This document shows, piece after piece, positions 15,624 through 24,659 of a DNA stretch of 28,046 bases (positions within the stretch are counted from its first letter, which is position 1; every line of letters begins with the position of its first letter). A program made the translations under genes and the position numbers. The notes beneath the pieces are model-generated. The model worked only from the letters and a program-made list of their open reading frames with translations, had not been told where the DNA came from and ran no database searches. Origin of the DNA: CAZSMK01 sp964608095 (GTDB lineage: Bacteria > Sumerlaeota > Sumerlaeia > MWCT01 > JAGHBZ01); NCBI GenBank assembly GCA_964608095.1, contig CAZSMK010000117.1, positions 1 through 28,046 of the forward strand. Reading direction: 5' to 3'.

Positions 15624-18530
15624 TCAAAAAGCTGAAAAGCTCGGTGAATGGAGCAACACTGTTTGTTCCTCACTTCCGGGTTGAACGCTATTCTTATAGG
15701 TGGATATATATATAGCAGCCGAAGCCGCGGATGGTGGAAGAATACGAAGTCCATATAACTTTTGCCAATCGGAATTACCTGTTATTCCTACTGTATTCAA
15801 CCAATGACGTACGACTTCCTTTCCGTCTTTATCGAAGCATTGTAAATAGATATTGGCTGAATGGTTTAACAGGTTGATAGTTTTAACCCATACAGAGAAG
15901 TAAATAGCATTAGCTCCATCAAGAGGAAATTCAATCGTTTTAACATCCACACCCTCGCTCATGGCAGGGAGATGAATTTCCATGACTCTATGTCCCTCCA
16001 TAGTGTCCCATTTATACTGTGCATCGCGTGTTACGAATCTCCAGAAGTCGGATAAGACTCCCGGTGCGGCGCTGGATTCAAACGAAGGGTCTATAGCCTC
16101 GAGATTCTTCGGAAATTTCAGCTCTTTTCTTAAGTTATAATCGACAACAAAACCACCCTCAGTAGTAAGGTTCTTCAACGTCAATGACCCGAGAAACAAT
16201 TCGCGCTTCTTCTCCTCTTCATCCGTAATCGCAAAACCGTTCAAAAAGGTAATATTGAAAGTTCTACGAGCTTTCTCATAATTCTTTAAAGTAATCTGTT
16301 TCTTTGACCATTCGTTATCATTTTTCTGATACCCGAGATATCCAATGATTGTTCCATCGACATCGATCCCGAGAATAACGGGAGCAGGAACATCGTTTAC
16401 GGCTTCAACGGATAACAGATATGCACCTTCCGGAATTGTTCCAAAGTCATACGACAGGGTAAGGTTATTCCGAGCCTTAAGACACATTCTTTCATTATAA
16501 AAGCTTAACCTGGGAGATTCTACTCCCTTATATGAATCATAGATATATCCCGGGACGGTATTGATTTTGTTTCCCTTCACCACATTCAATTTGATGGGAA
16601 GAAAATCTTCAATCGTATCTTTTTGCGAGGATATGATAGAAAGTGTATTTATTCCCTGCTGGAGATTTGTTTCCAACATAATACTCTTATCCTCAATAAA
16701 ACTTGGTGTAGTGTAGGTATCATTGAACGTGAAATCGATCGCGTCGGTATCTATTGTTTCCTGAAATGTGCACCTGCATACGTAATCACCGGATACTAAA
16801 GGTTGAAGTTCTACGGTGCATGTATCCAAAGCGGAAATGTCGCTCTTTTCAATAGTTTTAATAAAAGGGTTTTGCGGAAAAATAATGGATTCTAATCTGG
16901 GGCGATATAAGCGAATCGACCATAACCGCTCATTTGGGAATGCCTTTATCACCGTATCGATTTCGTAATACGTTTCCAGCAGTCTATCGAAGAATCTTAA
17001 GATCTTTTCTTCTGTTCCCACATAGAACATTGTGGCAATCCACACATTTTCATCGGGGGAAACAGCCATATCCTCTTCATAGAGAGTAATACCGACATCC
17101 TCGAGCCCAAGACGCCGGACATAATATTGCATGCCCGCACATGCGGCATCCGACGCATAAACTTGAAACTTTTCTCCCTTCGATTGCTCAGCAATATATT
17201 TAACTGCACTCTTGTAAGGGCAGACTTCACGCGTTATTAACTTATATACCGCTGGCACTAAAGGTATGGAGATAAGAATCATAAGCAGCCCGACTATTAG
17301 TACGCGAATTCTTTCCGGCGTTTTCAATATGTGGTAGATAAAGGCGAAGCCTGAACCAACCATGATGAAATAGAGCGGAAATAAATATATGACATATTTA
17401 TCGGTGTAGGGAATTTTAGCTTTGAAAAGGAACAGTGCAGACATAGTCAATAAATATGTAAACCAGAAAAAGAGCGTAATCCAGGCAGGCTTTCTTATGA
17501 GAAGGTAAATCGAGCCAAGAATAAAGAAAAACCCAAACAACATTCCTACAAAGATATCTCCCGCACCATAATGGTGCGGAAAATGTGTAAAAATACGCGT
17601 AAAGAAACCGCTTGAAAAGGAAACCCCTGCTGTCATTTCTATGTTTGGAAAATGAGCGATACGGTGAAGAATGGTTGCGATAGTGTTTCCTATAGGAATG
17701 CCACTTACCGTTAAAGTATCCAAATCAGTAGAGCCCAACATTAAACCGATAAAGAGAGCGACAGTGAGAAGGGATACAAGAAGAATAACTGCAAGGACAG
17801 GAGATGCCTTAAGATATTTCACAATTTCGAGAAATCGAACATGGAATAAAAAATATACAATGGTAAATAGAATTAAAGAAAAGAAAAAAATATACGTCGT
17901 AGGGTGGATACCGATATTCAGGAGCCCAAAGATAAAAGATGGAACAAAAAAGATGGGGTTTCTGGTTGAGAGAAAAAGCGCAAGGAAATAAAGTGCACAG
18001 AGTGAGAAGAAGACTATTTCAGTATAGTAGCGTGCCTCCTGCGAGAAATGGATATGATAAGGTGAGATGACGAGGAAAATAGAAGTAATTATAGCGGTCT
18101 CACGACTTACGAATCGCCAACAAAAGAGATAAAGAAGGGGAATTGATAAGATACCAAATAAGAGTGAAGGGAAGCGAACAACGATTTCGTATTCACCCAA
18201 TGCAAGGGCAAGTTTTACGAAGAAGAAAGAAAGAAAATGTACTTGCTCAAAAAAGTTCTTCGGTTTCAGGTATCGGGCGTCGTGTATAGTGCCAAATTCG
18301 TCCATCCAGAAGCCATGTGTCATTGCGCCGTAAAGGCGAAGAGCCAATGCCGCACACACCAGAATCAGGATGAGTATGGTATCCTGTTTTTTCCACTCAT
18401 CAATAGCGCGGAAGCCAGGACGATTTTCTCTTAAGAAGCGATGTCCGGCGTTATGCTTTTTCTTTTCTGCTTCAGCTGCTCTTTTTTTTATGCGTTTTTG
18501 TGGTGCCATAGATACTTTCACATAGACCAT
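15624..18530 (-). CDS. GT39/PMT-like membrane glycosyltransferase with beta-sandwich tail (paralogue A)
   Basis: A 968-residue protein with a membrane half (about residues 50-445) and a soluble half. Key GT-C features are RLYGAMTHGFWMDEF with the acidic pair at 77-78 in the first extracytoplasmic loop, and SQEARYY at 163-169. The soluble half has three predicted beta-sandwich modules: about 545-655, about 660-795 (NDVPAPVILGIDVDG) and about 810-968 (LLNHSANIY, GITGNSDW, TYKNSVQPG). The N-terminus is strongly basic. The in-frame ATG at 18509 (MAPQKRIKK) is an alternative start with a better ribosome-site candidate, since nothing resembling one precedes 18530. It is the third gene of a tandem set, 67 bases after the previous stop. 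Confidence 0.75.
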   Translation of the reverse strand: MVYVKVSMAPQKRIKKRAAEAEKKKHNAGHRFLRENRPGFRAIDEWKKQDTILILILVCAALALRLYGAMTHGFWMDEFGTIHDARYLKPKNFFEQVHFLSFFFVKLALALGEYEIVVRFPSLLFGILSIPLLYLFCWRFVSRETAIITSIFLVISPYHIHFSQEARYYTEIVFFSLCALYFLALFLSTRNPIFFVPSFIFGLLNIGIHPTTYIFFFSLILFTIVYFLFHVRFLEIVKYLKASPVLAVILLVSLLTVALFIGLMLGSTDLDTLTVSGIPIGNTIATILHRIAHFPNIEMTAGVSFSSGFFTRIFTHFPHHYGAGDIFVGMLFGFFFILGSIYLLIRKPAWITLFFWFTYLLTMSALFLFKAKIPYTDKYVIYLFPLYFIMVGSGFAFIYHILKTPERIRVLIVGLLMILISIPLVPAVYKLITREVCPYKSAVKYIAEQSKGEKFQVYASDAACAGMQYYVRRLGLEDVGITLYEEDMAVSPDENVWIATMFYVGTEEKILRFFDRLLETYYEIDTVIKAFPNERLWSIRLYRPRLESIIFPQNPFIKTIEKSDISALDTCTVELQPLVSGDYVCRCTFQETIDTDAIDFTFNDTYTTPSFIEDKSIMLETNLQQGINTLSIISSQKDTIEDFLPIKLNVVKGNKINTVPGYIYDSYKGVESPRLSFYNERMCLKARNNLTLSYDFGTIPEGAYLLSVEAVNDVPAPVILGIDVDGTIIGYLGYQKNDNEWSKKQITLKNYEKARRTFNITFLNGFAITDEEEKKRELFLGSLTLKNLTTEGGFVVDYNLRKELKFPKNLEAIDPSFESSAAPGVLSDFWRFVTRDAQYKWDTMEGHRVMEIHLPAMSEGVDVKTIEFPLDGANAIYFSVWVKTINLLNHSANIYLQCFDKDGKEVVRHWLNTVGITGNSDWQKLYGLRILPPSAASAAIYISTYKNSVQPGSEEQTVLLHSPSFSAF

Positions 18531-18597
18531 GTATAGGCGTATTTACTTTAAAAATAATAAGGTCCAGCGAAAAGTAAAACATTCGATTTATCACGTA

Positions 18598-21504
18598 TCA
18601 ATAATCGATCTTTTCTATCCTGAAATCAGCAAAAGATACATAACCGTTTCGTAGTGATACCTGTTTAGAATTCTTATACACATTAAGTACCACGACGGCT
18701 TTTCGTGCCTGTGGTGGCGGCGTATCAAAAAACACCTGCCTTACCCAATCCGTATTTCCGGTTAACCCTTCTGCAGAGGCCCAGCCGAAACCGATTCTCT
18801 TGTTCTGTTCGTTAAGATAAAACACGGAGCCATTCACCGAGTGATTAGATAGCTCATTTGCGCACATTTTTACCGACCAATACAAGACTTTTCCGGGAAT
18901 GATATTAAATGCGGGACTGATAACCTGAGCGCCGGGCCCATCATGGTCAATATATGCATGTAATACCGGTACTTCCTTACCACGTATCTTCTCCTTATCG
19001 ATCTCTGTTCTCGGATTCCCTACTATAGTCCAGCCCGGGGATAATTGAATCATATTGTCGATGTTCGCAAGAATCTGTAATGTCTCTCCACCCCTTATTG
19101 TAAAAATCTTGTCTTTCAACGGCGCTCTTTGATCAGAAACCTCACCGGGATCTTCCGGTTTCTTGATCTCGAGATAGTCGAGATAAGCATTATTATCAAA
19201 GTCCTCACCGCTGCCTTCTTTTTGAAGGTCGCTCAAGAAACTAAGTGTAAATATATGTGTACCTCCGGTTAGTTTTACCGGAAATTCTTTTGTTTCCCAG
19301 AGGTTATCCCTCCTGTCAAATACAAGAATTCCAGAGGGGTCATCGTCGATAACGACTTCAATCACTACAGGACCCGGTTTATCATTTTTTGCCCTGACTG
19401 AAAGTGAATATATCCCCTCTTCCGGTATATCAAAATGATATTCTGCAAAATAATTATGCTTGAAGAATAGGTATATGATCGATCCCTTTTTCTCCGTTCG
19501 TTTGTTCCATGTGGGATGAACATAGTCAGGTTCTTCCGCTTCCAACCGATAGGTGTTTTCGATCAGAGGTGTTATGGAAATACTTTTTACAAAAACTTCA
19601 GGAGACTTTGCGGTGTTATGCTCGTCGAGCTCAAACATCAAAGAATGTGCTCCTTCCGTCAGGGAAAAGGTATTCTGAATTTCAGATGAATTTTGAGGTG
19701 GAAGGGTATGTTCATTGTCTCCAGTTTGGTCTATGGACATGCTCACTCCAATAGGTTGTGCACTCATATTTTGAAGAGTTGCCCTTATCCGACAATCCCA
19801 GTTTTTATCCAGACAGAATTTTTTACAAAAATTATTCAGGCGAGGCGCAGGATCAAACACAAATTCAAGCGGTTTACCGTAATAGCTAAAGGCTGAGCTG
19901 TATTTCCATTTCAACACCTGAATGGTGTTATCGCCATACATGGAGCCAAATGTTTTTACCGGAATAAAGTTAGAAAAGATCCAATCCCTGAGGCTTTTAT
20001 GCATTTTCTCGGGCCAGAGACTGATGTACCATACATCATCGCCGGAAACACATGCCTTTTTCGCCTGTCCCAAGCCTATATAACCGAGTCCCGCTTCCTT
20101 CTTGAGGAGGATCAGGTTATCTCTATCTATACCGATCTTGCGCGCGTAGTATTCCCAGTTCTCAATCACCATGTCGAAAATCTGGTAGGTAAGAATCTTA
20201 TCATTTTGATTCATACGAGGTTTCAGGTATTTAAAGGGTCCTTTCAGATCGGTGCGCTCAAGACTGTAAAAGCGAAGCGTTCCTTTTATACTGGACACGG
20301 AATAAAGTAATAAAATAAGCATGATAAAACTGATTTTGGCAAAAACAGGACGCACCCTTGGAATTTTGATTTTACTTATAATTTCGCTTACGTGCCATAT
20401 GCCATACGCCATGGCAAGGACGAATATCGGTGTAATAAAAAAGATATACTTGGGAAAATAAGTTTGTCCGAACGTAACAGTGAAGACAGCAAAAAAAGTG
20501 CTCAGGACCAGCAAGAGATAAAAGAACATAAATGAAAGTCGTCGGATAAAGAGAAACACAAAACCGGCTAAAAGAAAAAGATAAGAAACTAATACCAAAA
20601 GGTGATGAAATCCAATATTAGGTGTAAATTGCCGAATATGCTCAAGAAAGAAGGGAAGGGTGAATTCGACATTTGGGGTCCTGGAAAATTGAAGATTGGT
20701 TATATAAAAGAGCGCTCTTCTAAATAAGCCTCGGGAGAGAAAAAGTATTACTGCAAAAAAAACGAGAAATAACAGGAGATATACATAGAATGCTCTTGAC
20801 TTTTTCTTGTGAGAATCGCCCCCTTTCTTTTTCCTCCTTTTTTTATCCGGTTTTGCTGTTCCCTTCCTGAAAATGCGCCCTTTTATAAAGGAGAAATCGT
20901 CTCTCATTTTGTTGATTGCTTGTTTCCCCTCAGAAGGAAAAAGAATGAGCCATAATGGCAGAAAGACAAGGGCACCGAGAATCAGAACCGTAGCCGTGGG
21001 ATGATTCAAGGAGCTAAGATACGCGATAAACATCGCAGCAAACCATGCCCACCATCTGTCCTTGATCAACAGGAGCGCCATAAAATAATAGAATAAGGAG
21101 GCATAAAAGAACATTCCACTGTAATAGCGGGCTTCCTGGGAATAATTGATATGGTTTAACCAGAATGCCAAAATACCAGCAGCAATAAGACCGACATACT
21201 GATTCGTCATACATCGGGCAAGAAGAAAAATGCCGAGTATTCCAAGCGCGCCGAGGATTGCCGAGGGAAGCCGGACAAAGAATTCCGACTCGCCGAGTTT
21301 TGTCGACCATGTAGTCAAAACAAAATAGGCGGGATGAGCGGTTTTTAAGGGATCTGTCCCCCGGGTGGAATAATCGAAGGTAATGTATTCATCTACCCAC
21401 ATGCTTTTCTCGCCTAACTTATATAACCGCATACCCGCTCCTACAATGAAGAGGACGGCAACTACCAAGGAGACAACCTTAATTATCTTTTTCTTCTCAT
21501 TCAT
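18598..21504 (-). CDS. GT39/PMT-like membrane glycosyltransferase with beta-sandwich tail (paralogue B)
   Basis: A 968-residue paralogue of its two neighbours. GT-C features are RLYKLGEKSMWVDEY (acidic pair at 38-39) and SQEARYY at 122-128, and the membrane half ends near 440. A very basic Lys/Arg loop lies at about 213-237. The soluble half carries a CBM6/35-like module (begins YRLEAEEPDYVHPTW, includes NDKPGPVVIEVVIDDDPSG and ends DYLEI) and a final module with LSNHSVN, GLTGNTDW and VYKNSKQ. The frame is open further upstream to 21657, but the ATG at 21504 is preferred because AGGAAAGAG precedes it and it overlaps the previous stop in the sequence ATGAATGA. The donor is presumably a polyprenyl-phosphate sugar; the acceptor is unknown. 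Confidence 0.77.
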   Translation of the reverse strand: MNEKKKIIKVVSLVVAVLFIVGAGMRLYKLGEKSMWVDEYITFDYSTRGTDPLKTAHPAYFVLTTWSTKLGESEFFVRLPSAILGALGILGIFLLARCMTNQYVGLIAAGILAFWLNHINYSQEARYYSGMFFYASLFYYFMALLLIKDRWWAWFAAMFIAYLSSLNHPTATVLILGALVFLPLWLILFPSEGKQAINKMRDDFSFIKGRIFRKGTAKPDKKRRKKKGGDSHKKKSRAFYVYLLLFLVFFAVILFLSRGLFRRALFYITNLQFSRTPNVEFTLPFFLEHIRQFTPNIGFHHLLVLVSYLFLLAGFVFLFIRRLSFMFFYLLLVLSTFFAVFTVTFGQTYFPKYIFFITPIFVLAMAYGIWHVSEIISKIKIPRVRPVFAKISFIMLILLLYSVSSIKGTLRFYSLERTDLKGPFKYLKPRMNQNDKILTYQIFDMVIENWEYYARKIGIDRDNLILLKKEAGLGYIGLGQAKKACVSGDDVWYISLWPEKMHKSLRDWIFSNFIPVKTFGSMYGDNTIQVLKWKYSSAFSYYGKPLEFVFDPAPRLNNFCKKFCLDKNWDCRIRATLQNMSAQPIGVSMSIDQTGDNEHTLPPQNSSEIQNTFSLTEGAHSLMFELDEHNTAKSPEVFVKSISITPLIENTYRLEAEEPDYVHPTWNKRTEKKGSIIYLFFKHNYFAEYHFDIPEEGIYSLSVRAKNDKPGPVVIEVVIDDDPSGILVFDRRDNLWETKEFPVKLTGGTHIFTLSFLSDLQKEGSGEDFDNNAYLDYLEIKKPEDPGEVSDQRAPLKDKIFTIRGGETLQILANIDNMIQLSPGWTIVGNPRTEIDKEKIRGKEVPVLHAYIDHDGPGAQVISPAFNIIPGKVLYWSVKMCANELSNHSVNGSVFYLNEQNKRIGFGWASAEGLTGNTDWVRQVFFDTPPPQARKAVVVLNVYKNSKQVSLRNGYVSFADFRIEKIDY

Positions 21505-24394
21505 AAATGTCTCTTTCCTGTTCAATCGGCGAGAACCATACGACGCCTTCATCTTTTCCAAATTGTTGTGAGTTGGCATACACGAAAAGCTGTATAACAC
21601 ACAAAGAACTTTCTGGCGGCACCGTGTTGAAGCACACGTATCTGATCCACTCATCATGAGAGCCGGTGATGCCTTCTAATGAAAGCCATATCGTTTTATC
21701 CAGTGTGTTCATATCTTTCCAGAAATCTACCACTATATTCGCTGAATGATTATCGAGATTGGAGGTTCTAATACTGGTAGAAAAATAAAGTATCTTTCCC
21801 CCGGATACATTAAAAGGAACTGAATACAAAGTGGCGTTTTCACTCAAGGGTGACATCCTCAGCTGCACGGCTTCGACACCATCGACTTCATCCAGTGTAT
21901 ACGAATCATCACTCTCACTGGAAAAAAACCATTTCGAACCGAGCGCATCTTCCCTGGCATCGCTTTCCGAAAAGTTGGTTATACTTTCAGGAATTTGGAC
22001 AATATGGGTATTCCTTATCGGAAGACGTAGATCCCTCACTTCTCCTGCAATTTGGGTGACCGGAATTAACTCGAAGAAATCGAAAATCGCATCGTTATCC
22101 TCATCATCCCTCTCAGTGCCTATTCTAAAATTATTAAGAAAATGCAACCGAATTTTGTGTTCTCCTGATTTGAGATCAAGAGGAAATCCCTTTAAACTCC
22201 AGCTATTATCACCTTTATCAAAAGATAAAATCCCCCTTGGCGAATCATCGACCGAGATTTCGACAAGTACCGGACCAGGCTTGTCGTTCAATGCACGTAA
22301 TCGAAAATAATAGGCATCATCTTTTTCAGCAAATACATAATCATACTCCAGAAAGGAATTGATCTTAAGGCAAAAACATACCGCACCTGAGAGAGTTTTT
22401 ACAAATTTATTGGAAGTGGGGTGCATGAAATCAGCGGTTTCAGCCTGTCGTTTTATGATACCTCTGGTCCATCTATAAACCTGCAGCTGCGTATAGGGAA
22501 TATCAGATAGCGCTGGCTGTTCAGTCTCCGCAATCGTTATTTCGAGTTCGTGAACTCCCGCAGATATGGTATCGATAAGGCGTGCTGTTTTTTGCTCCGG
22601 ATCTATCTTCATAAAACCCAACGACGTTCCATCAATATACACCTCGAGAGCATAAGCGGGGGAAGCCGGCTTCTCATCTGCAAGAAGGCGAAAGACATAC
22701 TCCATATCTTTATCGAACAAAAGTTTTTCACTATACAACACCCCCGTTCCTTCTCGAGTGTCCAGCGTCTCATTGAACACCATAGGCGGAAGAATATATG
22801 AATCCGGGTAACGCCATTTATATATTACGACTTCCTTGCCTTCTCGATTGATTTCCTCCGGATGTAGACTTGGTAGATAAAGAGCGACGTCGAAATGTTC
22901 TTGTACCCAATCAAATATTTGAGGGGGCTCGTATCGTGTATATGAGGATACGAGATAGACATCTCCCTTCGCTTTGAAACAAAGTTTCTTAAGAAAATTG
23001 AGACTCGTAACAGTTGCCTCACCGCGGACTTCAGGTATTTTTACAATACTCGATGGATCAATGCCGAAATAGTCAAAATAAAACTTCAATGATTCTCGAT
23101 TCCAATAAAGATACACGGCGACCGTATCATCGGGATTTAAATTATCTTTGAGAAATTCAACCGCATCCTTCCAATTTTGCTTATGACCTGAATAATAGCG
23201 AACAAGATTAGGAATCATGGCAAAGAAAATAAGAGCCGTGAGCCCTGCCGCAACAATATGTTGTGAACCTCTTTTTTGCTTCAAGAAACCGGAAAGATAA
23301 CGTGCGAAACTCTCGACTCCACCGGCTATGCAAAGAAGATAAAGGGGGACTATAAAACTCGTGTATCTGGGATGGTAAAAATGCTGTACACGTCTGATTG
23401 ACAGCCCGATGAAAGGGCTAACGATGAGCAGAATAAAAAGGAACAAAGCCAATTTCGAACGACGAAAAGTGAGTACCAGCCCTATTACAAACAACAGTAC
23501 AATAGGAATGGTAAGTATATAGTTACGTAAAATGTACTGTTGGAATGCGATGCCATAATCAATGGCAAGTTTCCAGAAGAAGACAAAAGAAGGCTCGAAA
23601 TTTTCGGCACGCATACCCTCAGCAGGAAGTTTAAATGAATAACGCAGCATTAATCTAATAAAATACATTAACAAAGGTGAGATAACTATAATCAATACAA
23701 TAATAATTAAAGGTACATAGATTGGGTTTTTCTTTTTCAACACTGCTAACTGCGTCTTGATATATCCATGGAGACTGCGATCGCTTATAAGCCAGAGTAC
23801 AAAGGTTACAAGAACGCCGGCTACCACAAAAATGCAGAAAAGATGTGTTTTGAAAGTGATATAAAGCGAAATAAGTAGAAGAGGTAGAATGTAAAATTTC
23901 TTTGTGCGTATCATCACAAGAAGAAGCCAGATACTGAGCATTGAAAAGAACATCATCTCGGCATAATAGTTGGCATCCTGTGAATAATAAAGGTGATAAG
24001 GCGAAAGAGTAAGGAGTGCCGCGGCTATCAATCCAGATCTTCTACCGAAGAGCTCTTTTGCGATCAAGAATATCATGAGGACTCCGAGAAAACCAGTAAC
24101 GGCACTGGGAAGGCGTAAGAAATATTCATTGTCTTGTATACTGAGAGAAGCCCGGGCGAGCAGAAAAGTTACGGGATGTACTGTTCGAAAGATTTTTCTG
24201 TACGTGCCTGTGCTGTCCGAATACACGCACATTTCATCGACCCAGAGACCCTGTCGTCCAAGGTCAACGAATCGCATCAAGCCTGCCACAAGAAGTATCC
24301 CGAGCAGTACTTTCTCTTGCTGGAGTATTCTCTTGAACCACTCAGTCGGGCTTATTCGTGTCTTTCTTTTTTTCTTTCTTTTTGAACGCCCCAT
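21497..24394 (-). CDS. GT39/PMT-like membrane glycosyltransferase with beta-sandwich tail (paralogue C)
   Basis: A 965-residue protein and the first gene of the minus-strand glycosyltransferase operon. After a Lys/Arg-rich N-terminus, the GT-C core shows RFVDLGRQGLWVDEM (acidic pair at 53-54) and SQDANYY at 138-144, with about 11 membrane helices to about 430. The periplasmic half has three beta-rich modules: one with SAGVHELEITI, one with MHPTSNKF and NDKPGPVLVEISVDDSPRG, and a terminal one with LDNHSANIVV, GITGSHDEW and VYANSQQFG. These match paralogue B most closely and A more distantly. The stop overlaps the start of B by 8 bases. The ATG at 24394 has no strong ribosome site. Reaction and acceptor are unassigned beyond the GT39/PMT superfamily. 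Confidence 0.77.
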   Translation of the reverse strand: MGRSKRKKKRKTRISPTEWFKRILQQEKVLLGILLVAGLMRFVDLGRQGLWVDEMCVYSDSTGTYRKIFRTVHPVTFLLARASLSIQDNEYFLRLPSAVTGFLGVLMIFLIAKELFGRRSGLIAAALLTLSPYHLYYSQDANYYAEMMFFSMLSIWLLLVMIRTKKFYILPLLLISLYITFKTHLFCIFVVAGVLVTFVLWLISDRSLHGYIKTQLAVLKKKNPIYVPLIIIVLIIVISPLLMYFIRLMLRYSFKLPAEGMRAENFEPSFVFFWKLAIDYGIAFQQYILRNYILTIPIVLLFVIGLVLTFRRSKLALFLFILLIVSPFIGLSIRRVQHFYHPRYTSFIVPLYLLCIAGGVESFARYLSGFLKQKRGSQHIVAAGLTALIFFAMIPNLVRYYSGHKQNWKDAVEFLKDNLNPDDTVAVYLYWNRESLKFYFDYFGIDPSSIVKIPEVRGEATVTSLNFLKKLCFKAKGDVYLVSSYTRYEPPQIFDWVQEHFDVALYLPSLHPEEINREGKEVVIYKWRYPDSYILPPMVFNETLDTREGTGVLYSEKLLFDKDMEYVFRLLADEKPASPAYALEVYIDGTSLGFMKIDPEQKTARLIDTISAGVHELEITIAETEQPALSDIPYTQLQVYRWTRGIIKRQAETADFMHPTSNKFVKTLSGAVCFCLKINSFLEYDYVFAEKDDAYYFRLRALNDKPGPVLVEISVDDSPRGILSFDKGDNSWSLKGFPLDLKSGEHKIRLHFLNNFRIGTERDDEDNDAIFDFFELIPVTQIAGEVRDLRLPIRNTHIVQIPESITNFSESDAREDALGSKWFFSSESDDSYTLDEVDGVEAVQLRMSPLSENATLYSVPFNVSGGKILYFSTSIRTSNLDNHSANIVVDFWKDMNTLDKTIWLSLEGITGSHDEWIRYVCFNTVPPESSLCVIQLFVYANSQQFGKDEGVVWFSPIEQERDIYE

Positions 24395-24659
24395 TTAGAT
24401 ATGCTACACCTGTAAAGAAACTGTTGGAGACTCCATTGAATTCCTTTTACATCCCACCTGTTATTCGGGGATAAAACTTTTTTGCTACTTATCAAAATCC
24501 GTCCTGTTTTTTCTTTATACCATACTCGAGTTATTGTGTTGAACAAGAGACTTCTTTTTATGCTAAATTCCAGCCAAGTTCAACTGTTAAATATAAAGTT
24601 GCACAGAATGACAGGTGTTGTAAATAATATGACATTCGCAGGTTCGGGAAAGAAGCCGG
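24395..24659. other. Divergent intergenic region between two glycosyltransferase units
   Basis: A 265-base AT-rich gap separates the minus-strand glycosyltransferase operon from the plus-strand membrane protein at 24660. It holds a candidate extended -10 promoter for the minus-strand operon. No small gene, tRNA or clear terminator is seen. Confidence 0.5.
24514..24522 (-). promoter_or_regulatory. Candidate extended -10 promoter of the glycosyltransferase operon
   Basis: On the minus strand the sequence TGGTATAAA gives an extended -10 element (TG, one base, then TATAAA with five of six consensus matches), about 120 bases upstream of the first gene. A matching -35 is poor (TTGTTC with a long 21-base spacer), as is common for extended -10 promoters. 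Motif evidence only. Confidence 0.35.

Noticed and set aside
18570..18606. Near-palindrome at the end of paralogue B as a terminator
   Set aside because: Only about five consecutive base pairs, AT-rich, no T-run, and the operon appears to continue downstream.
21505..21657. Upstream extension of paralogue B by 51 codons
   Set aside because: It would lie inside paralogue C, has Cys-rich non-family sequence, and the ATG at 21504 has a good ribosome site.
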